Part shown: positions 1 to 6,363 of the stretch, in pieces | How positions within the stretch are numbered: position 1 is the first letter of the stretch | Layout: each line of letters begins with the position of its first letter | From: an uncultured Ruminococcus sp. | Lineage (GTDB): Bacteria > Bacillota > Clostridia > Oscillospirales > Ruminococcaceae | Length of the DNA: 23,924 nucleotides | Direction of reading: 5' to 3' | Assembly (NCBI GenBank): GCA_910577575.1 | Contig: CAJTOG010000024.1 | Coordinates: 1 to 23,924, forward strand | Notes under the pieces: model-generated | The model's database searches: none | Told to the model about the DNA's origin: nothing | Seen by the model: the letters and a program-made list of their open reading frames with translations, nothing else | Program-made: the position numbers and the translations under genes

Positions 1-1
1 T

Positions 2-424
2 GAAATTGGTAATTTAATAAATGGAGAATATTACAGAGCCGTTGGTTCTCCGACTTCATCTACTATGTATCTGTTCAACAATGGAGATGGCACATTTAGT
101 TTTGAAAGGTTTAAATATACTAACGGATATAGATTAGGCATATATAATAATTCTTTAAGTCAAAATTCTGCTTCATGGTATAAAAAAGATATTTCCAATA
201 TATCACAGCAATGGTATCTGGAATCAATTGAATACAAACGTGGAGATGTTGATATGGACGGTGAAATCACATTAAGCGATGCTGATTATGTTATGGATAT
301 TTATTCTGATTTGTCAGTAGGAAATGACGTTAATAATATTAAAAAATATTTAGCAGATTACAATGGAAACGGTATGGTAAATTCCAGTGATGCAAGTCTT
401 ATTCGTGATTATTTAAAAAAATAA
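2..424 (+). CDS. Dockerin protein with ricin-like module (5' partial)
   Basis: This is the C-terminal part of a secreted protein whose start lies left of the window; the frame is open from base 2 to the TAA at 422-424. The last ~60 residues form a type I dockerin with two calcium-binding repeats, GDVDMDGEITLSDAD and ADYNGNGMVNSSDA. The dockerin should plug the protein into a scaffoldin cohesin on the cell surface. The preceding ~80 residues end in SQQWYLESI, a QxW motif typical of ricin-type beta-trefoil lectin domains, and the segment before it fits such a fold. An enzyme module may lie upstream, but it cannot be seen here. An internal ATG at base 65 is not a likely start, because it has no ribosome binding site and the frame is open before it. 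The dockerin call is firm; the ricin-like call is moderate. Confidence 0.8.
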   Translation, partial: EIGNLINGEYYRAVGSPTSSTMYLFNNGDGTFSFERFKYTNGYRLGIYNNSLSQNSASWYKKDISNISQQWYLESIEYKRGDVDMDGEITLSDADYVMDIYSDLSVGNDVNNIKKYLADYNGNGMVNSSDASLIRDYLKK

Positions 425-460
425 TAAGCTAATGATTTGATAGATAGGGAGGTAGATTTT

Positions 461-1165
461 ATGAAAAAACTTCTATCAATTGCAGTATCTTCTGTTATAT
501 GTATTGGAATGTGTTCATTTTCTGCATATGCTGAAGAAAATGATATTAATCGTTCCTATAGCAATGAAAAAGAATTTTTGAATCTGTTCGTTTCCAATGA
601 TTCAGAATTTTCAGACGGCGGATTTATATATACTGAAAAATATAAGATTTCTGCCGAACTGAATTCAGGTACAGATTATAAGCATGATTATCTCATAATA
701 TATGGATTGGAAGATGTAAGTGAAATTGAAGAAATTATAAATACAACAATAAACAATGATAATTTTAAACTGGCGGCCTATCCTGAATTCCATAGCGGAA
801 AAATTTATTCATTGTCTTGTAATAATATAGAATCGGATAATTATATCAATGTCGTGTTTTTTGTAAATGACGTTCTTACAGACTGGTTGAAAAAAGATAT
901 AAATGTTCTTCAAGCGTGGGATACATATGGATTTGATGTTGCTCCATATGTATATACAACAATAACTTCCGGAGATATTAATAATGACAATATGATAACC
1001 GCCTCTGATGCTTCATTGGTAATTGAAGGATATTCGTTTTTATCAACAGGAAAACAGATAAAGCTTAACAACACTTTATTTGATTATAATAATGATGGAT
1101 TTATTGATGCCAGAGATGCTTCTGGGATTCTTATTGAATATGCAAAATTATCTACTATTTCTTAA
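461..1165 (+). CDS. Secreted dockerin protein, N-terminal domain unknown
   Basis: This 234-residue protein has a signal peptide at about residues 1-24 (KK, hydrophobic core, AYA before the cut). Residues ~25-168 match no family I recognise. A type I dockerin occupies residues ~170-230, with repeats GDINNDNMITASDAS and FDYNNDGFIDARDAS. It is probably exported and docked on a cellulosome scaffoldin. I chose ATG 461 because GGGAGGT lies 7 bases upstream; an in-frame TTG at 437 has nothing comparable. It sits 37 bases after the preceding dockerin gene and may be co-transcribed with it. Residues ~31-85 are duplicated as a decayed inverted fragment near 2752-2918, so this gene family has been amplified locally. 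The N-terminal domain could be a binding or inhibitor module; no catalytic motif is visible. Confidence 0.85.
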   Translation: MKKLLSIAVSSVICIGMCSFSAYAEENDINRSYSNEKEFLNLFVSNDSEFSDGGFIYTEKYKISAELNSGTDYKHDYLIIYGLEDVSEIEEIINTTINNDNFKLAAYPEFHSGKIYSLSCNNIESDNYINVVFFVNDVLTDWLKKDINVLQAWDTYGFDVAPYVYTTITSGDINNDNMITASDASLVIEGYSFLSTGKQIKLNNTLFDYNNDGFIDARDASGILIEYAKLSTIS

Positions 1166-1205
1166 ATAGTTCAGATGTAGAAATTTTTAACCGTTGTACT
1201 AATAA

Positions 1206-1450
1206 AATACTTTTATTCTTAATGTTTCAACGGATTATCTTCTTGTGAGAATAGACAAAACAAATACAATTAATGCTGACATAAAAACAGGCAATATAGG
1301 TAGCAATTGCAATAACAATAATAACAACATAAACATTTTCGGACAGAAACAACTTGATAAAATGTCAAAGGAACTGCTAAAAAATTAAATGAATTGCTTT
1401 TTGACGAGAAATTAGACGTATTTAATTATATTAAAAATAAGGAGAAATAA
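1206..1450 (+). pseudogene. Decayed XRE-family repressor, C-terminal remnant
   Basis: From 1206 the frame reads LNVSTDYLLVRID, the familiar end of an XRE-type helix-turn-helix domain (usual form xLNVSTDYLLGRTD). A linker with an Asn run follows, then a helical tail starting INIFGQKQLDKMSKELL. The frame breaks at a run of six A around 1379-1384. Adding one A joins it to LNELLFDEKLDVFNYIKN and a stop at 1448-1450. There are stop codons just upstream (1203-1205 and before), and the N-terminal helix-turn-helix is missing, so the gene is dead even apart from the frame break. The family is a transcriptional repressor of phages, mobile elements or stress genes. Its end overlaps the ribosome binding site of the next gene, which suggests they once formed one unit. 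Confidence 0.7.
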
Positions 1451-1453
1451 ACT

Positions 1454-1711
1454 ATGAAATGCCCAAAATGTGGAAGCGAAAATATTCAAGTTGTAAATCA
1501 GCAAATAGTTAAAGGAAAGGTTAAAGACACAAGAACTACAAAAGGTTTTGGGGCATGTAAAAGTTGTATTGGCACTTGTATTATAGGACCTTTTGGATTT
1601 TTTTGTGGTCTTTGCGGAATGGGAAAAACTAAAGGTGAATTTAAGGATAAAAGAAAATATTCAAATAAAATTACATATTGTTGTCTTGATTGTGGAAAGC
1701 AGTTCAAATGA
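1454..1711 (+). CDS. Small CxxC protein with hydrophobic centre, LITAF-like layout
   Basis: This 85-residue protein starts CPKCGS and ends CLDCGKQF, so it has two CxxC knuckles that together could hold one zinc ion. Between them lies a Gly/Cys-rich hydrophobic stretch, residues ~32-56 (GFGACKSCIGTCIIGPFGFF region), with extra cysteines. Two CxxC halves separated by a hydrophobic segment is the arrangement of LITAF-like and related membrane-surface zinc ribbons, but I cannot assign it to that family with certainty. GGAG lies 8 bases before the ATG. The stop codon overlaps the start of the DUF2085 gene (ATGA), so the two are probably translated together. The role is unknown; association with the inner face of the membrane is an inference. 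Confidence 0.75.
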   Translation: MKCPKCGSENIQVVNQQIVKGKVKDTRTTKGFGACKSCIGTCIIGPFGFFCGLCGMGKTKGEFKDKRKYSNKITYCCLDCGKQFK

Positions 1712-2088
1712 AACATAATATTTGGTATTATACAAGATTACTTTGGATTAAATCTATGAAAGTAGGAGCAGAAACAGGTTGCCATCAAATGCCTGAACGA
1801 AGTTTCTTTTTCAAACAGTATCAATTTCCTATCTGTGCAAGATGTTGTGGAGTTTTATGTGGTGAAATTTTAGCTGTAATTTTATTCCTCAATAAAAAGC
1901 GTATCAGACATGAAATTAGTTTTATGTCTGCCGGAGTAATGTTTTTTGATTGGTATATACAATATATTGGTAAACTTGAATCTAACAACAAACGAAGATT
2001 CATAAGCGGCATATTAGGTGGATTAGGGTGTTGGTCTGTTTATTTGAATTTAATTGAATTTATATATAAAAAACTCTTTACAAAATAA
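1708..2088 (+). CDS. DUF2085 family membrane protein
   Basis: This 126-residue protein has the hallmark block of DUF2085: GCHQMPERSF, then FPICARCCGVLCGE, with conserved Cys, His and paired Cys residues. Two or three hydrophobic segments follow (about 50-62, 72-86 and 103-117). The family is widespread in bacteria and archaea as a small predicted inner-membrane protein; no reaction is established for it that I know of. The start is ATG 1708, which overlaps the stop of the CxxC protein gene by four bases (ATGA). An upstream in-frame TTG at 1690 would lie deep inside that gene and is less likely. The clustered Cys/His residues suggest metal or redox chemistry at the membrane, but that is inference. 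Confidence 0.85.
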   Translation: MKHNIWYYTRLLWIKSMKVGAETGCHQMPERSFFFKQYQFPICARCCGVLCGEILAVILFLNKKRIRHEISFMSAGVMFFDWYIQYIGKLESNNKRRFISGILGGLGCWSVYLNLIEFIYKKLFTK

Positions 2089-2134
2089 AAAAATACTATA
2101 TAATTAAGATAATAAATAACAAGGAGGAAAACTA

Positions 2135-2539
2135 ATGAAAAAAGTTTTAAAGAAGGTAACAGCATCTTTGATGTCGGGACTGGTGCTGTTCGGAAGTATA
2201 TACTCAGTTTTAGGTTCTGCAAGTGCTGTAAATAATGAAGTACAACCGAAAGGAAACTGGTACGTATATGGTGATGTAAATAATGATGGCAAAATTGATA
2301 TAATAGATGCAAGCTGCGTTATAGAAGCTGTTAATAAATTTGAAGATTTAACAGGTGATTCAAGATTACCATTAAGTTATGCTGTCGCAAGACCGGAAGT
2401 TTATTATTTAACAGTTCCACAAGCTGCCGATGTTGACGGAGACAATTATATTACTGAAAATGATATAAGAATGATTCAGAATTATAGTCTTAGTGGTTTC
2501 GATGGCGGAAGATGCGGTCAGCCATTCTATATTAACTGA
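2135..2539 (+). CDS. Small secreted protein that is mostly a dockerin
   Basis: This 134-residue protein has a signal peptide at about residues 1-31 (KK start, hydrophobic core, SASA) and a ~15-residue spacer. The rest is a dockerin: first loop GDVNNDGKIDIIDAS at ~46-60, second loop ADVDGDNYITENDI at ~98-111. About 25 extra residues lie between the two repeats, and the tail is Gly/Cys-containing (FDGGRCGQPFYIN). No catalytic or binding module is attached. AAGGAGG lies about 9 bases before the ATG, and a strong terminator follows directly. Stand-alone dockerins could block, space or adapt cohesin sites on a scaffoldin; that function is inference. The long inter-repeat insert makes it atypical for type I. 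Confidence 0.85.
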   Translation: MKKVLKKVTASLMSGLVLFGSIYSVLGSASAVNNEVQPKGNWYVYGDVNNDGKIDIIDASCVIEAVNKFEDLTGDSRLPLSYAVARPEVYYLTVPQAADVDGDNYITENDIRMIQNYSLSGFDGGRCGQPFYIN

Positions 2540-2548
2540 AAATAACAA

Positions 2549-2586
2549 AAACCTTCTGAATATGTTTTCAGAAGGTTTATTTTTTG
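2549..2586 (+). terminator. Rho-independent terminator after small dockerin gene
   Basis: A perfect 11-bp stem, AAACCTTCTGA (2549-2559) with TCAGAAGGTTT (2568-2578), is followed by a T-rich run. It begins about 10 bases after the stop codon and closes the 2135-2539 gene. Confidence 0.9.
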
Positions 2587-2700
2587 CTCAGACTATAACT
2601 ATTGAATTTTAGTAGAATATATGTTATAATCAATATAAATTTCTTTAAAAAAAGGGTTTCTGGATATTGTATGTGAAACGGTAAGATAATCACAGAGCCG

Positions 2701-2919
2701 ACAGAATCCAAAGCGGTTGTCAGAATATTTAAGTAATATCTCACTTCGCTTATATCTTCTAATCCATATATTATGAGATAATCATGCTTATAATCTGTAC
2801 CTCAGTTCAGCTCGGCAGAAATTTTATATTTTTCAGTATATATAAATCCGTCGTCTGAAAATTCTGAATCATTGGAAACGAACAGATTCAAAAATTCTTT
2901 TTCATTGCTATAGGAACGT
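2701..2919 (-). pseudogene. Inverted decayed copy of the 461-1165 dockerin gene
   Basis: Read on the minus strand, 2918 down to 2752 matches 551-717 of the dockerin gene almost base for base, with about half a dozen differences over ~167 bases. One difference turns the TCA for Ser69 into TGA (plus-strand 2802-2804), so the copy cannot be translated through. Beyond 2752 the similarity fades; the reading still begins EDISEV against EDVSEI in the parent and then diverges. The copy has no signal peptide and no dockerin. It is best read as a fragment of a paralogue carried here by duplication and inversion. The two arms form a long inverted repeat about 2 kb apart. Confidence 0.85.
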
Positions 2920-3035
2920 TATTATGAATGATATAACAGCAATAATTCTTTTAAAAGTAACTTCTGTTTTTTATTAAACAATTTATTATATTGAAACTAA
3001 AAATATAAAATAAAGAAAAAATTTACAAAAAACTA

Positions 3036-3064
3036 TTGCAATTTTTTCAAAAGTATGGTAAAAT
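3036..3064 (+). promoter_or_regulatory. Promoter of the aldolase gene
   Basis: TTGCAA (3036-3041), a 17-base spacer and TAAAAT (3059-3064) give a good vegetative promoter. It lies about 50 bases upstream of the aldolase start. A short GGAG/CTCC hairpin lies in the leader at ~3073-3088. Confidence 0.7.
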
Positions 3065-3116
3065 AATAAAAGTGGAGTTTTAAGCTCCGATAATGAAAAT
3101 TCAGGAGGAATTTAAA

Positions 3117-3980
3117 ATGTTAGTTTCAGCTACAGAAATGCTTAAAAAAGCCAGAGAGGGTAAATATGCTGTAGGTCAGTTCAATATCAACAATCTTGAA
3201 TGGACAAAGGCTATTCTTCTTACTGCTCAGGAGTGTAATTCTCCGGTTATTCTTGGTGTATCAGAGGGAGCAGGCAAGTACATGACAGGTTTTGAGACTG
3301 TTGCAGCTATGGTTGCAGCTATGGACAAGTCACTTGGAATCACTGTTCCAGTTGCTCTTCATCTTGATCATGGCTCATATGAGGGATGTTATAAATGTAT
3401 CAAGGCTGGTTTCACTTCAATCATGTTTGACGGCTCACATTTCCCAATTGATGAAAATGTTGCCAAAACAACTGAACTGGTAAATGTTGCTCATGGCCTC
3501 GGACTTTCTATTGAAGCAGAAGTCGGTGCAATCGGCGGTGAAGAAGATGGAGTTGTAGGTAAGGGCGAATGTGCAGACCCGGCAGAGTGCAAGCAGATTG
3601 CAGACCTTGGTGTTGACTTCCTTGCAGCAGGTATCGGAAATATTCACGGTGTATATCCTGATAACTGGGAAGGTCTCAGTTTTGACACACTTGAAGCAAT
3701 TAACAAGACTGTAGGTGATATGCCTCTCGTTCTTCACGGTGGTACAGGCATTCCTGATGATATGATTACAAAGGCTATTTCTCTCGGTGTTGCCAAGATT
3801 AACGTTAACACAGAATGTCAGCTTGTATTTGCAGATGCTACAAGAGGATATATTGAAGCAGGTAAGGACAAGTCAGGTAAAGGCTTTGACCCGAGAAAAC
3901 TCCTTGCACCAGGTTTTGAAGCTATTAAAGCTAAGGTCAAGGAAAAAATGGAGCTTTTCGGAAGTATTGATAAAACTTAA
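3117..3980 (+). CDS. fba: Class II fructose-1,6-bisphosphate aldolase
   Basis: It reversibly splits fructose 1,6-bisphosphate into dihydroxyacetone phosphate and glyceraldehyde 3-phosphate in the cytoplasm (glycolysis/gluconeogenesis), using a zinc ion. The 287-residue length and sequence match the Gram-positive FbaA type from end to end. YAVGQFNINNLEW is near the N-terminus. HLDHG (His82, Asp84, His85) contains the catalytic Asp and one zinc ligand. His177 (NIHGVY) and His207 (LHGGTGIPDD) are the other expected zinc ligands, and KINVNTE lies in the phosphate-binding region. I chose ATG 3117 because AGGAGG sits 8 bases upstream; the in-frame ATG at 3093 has no such site. It stands alone between its own promoter and terminator. 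It uses more G/C-ending codons than its neighbours, as expected for a highly expressed gene. Confidence 0.97.
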   Translation: MLVSATEMLKKAREGKYAVGQFNINNLEWTKAILLTAQECNSPVILGVSEGAGKYMTGFETVAAMVAAMDKSLGITVPVALHLDHGSYEGCYKCIKAGFTSIMFDGSHFPIDENVAKTTELVNVAHGLGLSIEAEVGAIGGEEDGVVGKGECADPAECKQIADLGVDFLAAGIGNIHGVYPDNWEGLSFDTLEAINKTVGDMPLVLHGGTGIPDDMITKAISLGVAKINVNTECQLVFADATRGYIEAGKDKSGKGFDPRKLLAPGFEAIKAKVKEKMELFGSIDKT

Positions 3981-3998
3981 TTAACAATTATATTAAAG

Positions 3999-4037
3999 AT
4001 ACTTTTAATACAGATTTGTATTAAAAGTATTTTTTTT
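3999..4037 (+). terminator. Terminator of the aldolase gene
   Basis: A perfect 13-bp stem, ATACTTTTAATAC (3999-4011) with GTATTAAAAGTAT (4018-4030), has a 6-base loop and is followed by a run of T. It starts 18 bases after the aldolase stop. Confidence 0.9.
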
Positions 4038-4357
4038 AAAATTTTACAGTATAATATTTGTTATTTTTTATATGATATATCAATATGTAATAAAAATTAT
4101 TTTTGAACAATTTAGAAATATATAATAAAGAATAATTATTAAAAATGAGTAATAATCTTCCAAAATTAATAAACTGTGAAAAGTGGTATATATATTAAAG
4201 CACAAGAAATTTTATAATTCAATATTTCTTCCAGTTTTCATTTTGAACGCATTAAACATTTTAATATTGCTTACTTTATCCATATTCATTTTTTTAAATT
4301 AGTATTAAACTGTGTAATAACGGACATACTAAAGAAAAATAATCGGAGGATATGATA
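4038..4357. other. AT-rich gap, no gene seen
   Basis: About 320 bases of very AT-rich DNA lie before the YyaL-type gene. A TATAAT is present at 4121-4126 but has no convincing -35 box at the right spacing, so I do not call a promoter. A tiny minus-strand reading frame at ~4219-4284 lacks a ribosome binding site. GGAGG at 4345-4349 belongs to the next gene. Confidence 0.6.
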
Positions 4358-6286
4358 ATGAGTAATGAGCTTAAAAATACAACCAGTCCATATTTATTAC
4401 AACACGCACAAAATCCTGTTTACTGGTATCCATGGTGTAAAGAAGCTTTTGATAAAGCAGAATCTGAGGATAAACCAATTTTTTTAAGCATAGGGTACAG
4501 TACTTGTCATTGGTGTCATGTTATGGCACATGAGAGTTTTGAAGATGAAAAAACAGCTGAAATTTTAAATAAATATTTCATTTCAATCAAGGTTGACCGT
4601 GAAGAACGTCCTGATATTGACAGTGTATATATGTCAGTTTGTCAGGCTTTCACAGGAAGCGGCGGCTGGCCCATGAGTATTTTTATGACATGGGATAAAA
4701 GGCCGTTTTTTGCTGGTACGTATTTTCCAACAAAATCACATTATGGAATGCCTGGATTTTCTGATTTACTGATTGCTATTGTAAATCATTGGAACAATAA
4801 TCGTGAGAAGCTTATGCAATCTGCGGAGCAAATTATTTCACATCTTAAAAATGCAAAATCCTATGATAGTACAGATAATGAAAAGCTGATTAATAAGGCA
4901 GTACAGATATTTTCAAGTAATTTCGATGTAATCAACGGAGGATTTGGTTCTGCACCAAAATTTCCGTCACCGCATAATTTGATGTTTTTAATGCTGTATG
5001 CAAAGCAAAATCAGAATTCTGATATTATGAAAATGGCGGAGAAAACGCTTTTGCAAATGCGGAAGGGCGGTATTTTTGACCATATTGGTTATGGATTTTC
5101 AAGGTATTCTACAGACGAATATTTTCTTGTGCCTCACTTTGAAAAAATGCTTTATGATAATGCTTTGTTGATAATTGCCTATTCAGCAGCATACAGTTTG
5201 ACAAATAATAAAATTTATCTTGATACAGCAAAAAAAACAGCTGAATATATTCTTTGCGAAATGACATCAGCTGAGGGAGGATTTTATAGTGCACAGGATG
5301 CTGACAGCGAAGGTGTTGAGGGGAAATTTTATACTTTTAAACTTGATGAAATCATTTACGTTTTAGGGCAGGGGAAAGGTAAACAGTTTTCAGAAGTTTT
5401 TGATATTACAGAAAACGGAAATTTTGAAGGAATGAATATTCCGAATTTGCTTAAAAACAATAATTTGATAACACATTTCGATGATGAAATGAAGAAATTG
5501 TATGAATATCGAAAAAGTCGTACAAAGCTAAATTTGGATGATAAGATTTTGCTTTCATGGAACTCCATGATGATTATGGCTTTATCCATGCTTTTCAGAA
5601 TTTCACACATTGAAAAATATTTGACTGCCGCTATAAATGCACAAAAATTTATTGAGAAAAATTTATGTAATAGTTTACAGCTTTTTACAAGCTGGAGAAA
5701 TGGAACGCACTCTGATACTGCATTTCTGGACGATTATGCATATTATATCACTTCATTAACTGAACTCTACAATTCCACTCTGGATATGAAATATCTTGAA
5801 AAAGCAGAGCAATTTTGTAATGAATCAATCAGACTGTTTTTAGACAAAAAAGACAGCGGATTTTACCTTATAAAAACAAATGATACAGAACTTTTTATAA
5901 ATCCTAAAGAAGTATACGATGGAGCAGTTCCGAGCGGGAATTCCATTATGGCTTATAATCTTGTCAGATTGTATCAGCTTACGGAAAATGAGAAATATCG
6001 TGAACTTACAGAAAAACAAATTGCATTTTTATCATCTCAGGCAGGGGATTATCCTGCAGGACATTGTATGTTTCTGATTGCTAAAATTATATATGAAAAT
6101 CCTCCGGAGCATATTACAATCGCTTTGAAAGATGAGTCGGATTTGGAAAAAGTAAAGAAAGATATTCCATTTTTTGCAAATGTTTTAATTACAGATAAAA
6201 GTGAAAAATACCCGCTGATGAATGATAAAATCACCTATTATATTTGTAAAAATCATGTTTGCTTGCCGCCGAAAAATAAAATTTAA
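4358..6286 (+). CDS. YyaL/DUF255 (SPATA20-like) protein, thioredoxin-fold plus (alpha/alpha)6 barrel
   Basis: This 642-residue cytoplasmic protein is close to full length for the family (usually ~650-690). The N-terminus carries the DUF255 signature: NPVYWYPW, then STCHWCHVM with a CxxC pair at Cys50/Cys53 in a thioredoxin-like fold, VDREERPDID (~79-88) and GSGGWPMSIF (~100). The remainder resembles the six-hairpin barrel of N-acylglucosamine 2-epimerase-like proteins, with GGFGSAPKFP, HFEKMLYDNA and DADSEGVEGKFY blocks. Bacillus YyaL and vertebrate SPATA20 belong to the same family; the reaction is not settled, although a carbohydrate or redox role is often suggested. GGAGG at 4345-4349 is 8 bases from ATG 4358 but only 2 from the upstream ATG 4352, so I prefer 4358. 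It is a single-gene unit. Confidence 0.9.
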   Translation: MSNELKNTTSPYLLQHAQNPVYWYPWCKEAFDKAESEDKPIFLSIGYSTCHWCHVMAHESFEDEKTAEILNKYFISIKVDREERPDIDSVYMSVCQAFTGSGGWPMSIFMTWDKRPFFAGTYFPTKSHYGMPGFSDLLIAIVNHWNNNREKLMQSAEQIISHLKNAKSYDSTDNEKLINKAVQIFSSNFDVINGGFGSAPKFPSPHNLMFLMLYAKQNQNSDIMKMAEKTLLQMRKGGIFDHIGYGFSRYSTDEYFLVPHFEKMLYDNALLIIAYSAAYSLTNNKIYLDTAKKTAEYILCEMTSAEGGFYSAQDADSEGVEGKFYTFKLDEIIYVLGQGKGKQFSEVFDITENGNFEGMNIPNLLKNNNLITHFDDEMKKLYEYRKSRTKLNLDDKILLSWNSMMIMALSMLFRISHIEKYLTAAINAQKFIEKNLCNSLQLFTSWRNGTHSDTAFLDDYAYYITSLTELYNSTLDMKYLEKAEQFCNESIRLFLDKKDSGFYLIKTNDTELFINPKEVYDGAVPSGNSIMAYNLVRLYQLTENEKYRELTEKQIAFLSSQAGDYPAGHCMFLIAKIIYENPPEHITIALKDESDLEKVKKDIPFFANVLITDKSEKYPLMNDKITYYICKNHVCLPPKNKI

Positions 6287-6305
6287 ATTATATAGCTTTG
6301 ATAAT

Positions 6306-6340
6306 AAAATATGCATCGGAAATCCGGTGCATATTTTATG
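6306..6340. terminator. Bidirectional terminator between convergent genes
   Basis: A 14-bp stem, AAAATATGCATCGG (6306-6319) with CCGGTGCATATTTT (6324-6337), has one G-U pair and an AAAT loop. It is flanked by A- and T-rich DNA. It lies 20 bases after the YyaL-type gene and about 24 bases beyond the end of the convergent permease gene, so it can serve both. Confidence 0.8.
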
Positions 6341-6363
6341 TTTAATATTACAAATTTTATTAA

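Noticed and set aside
4219..4284. Tiny minus-strand frame MNMDKVSNIKMFNAF...
   Set aside because: No ribosome binding site or promoter; too short to distinguish from chance.
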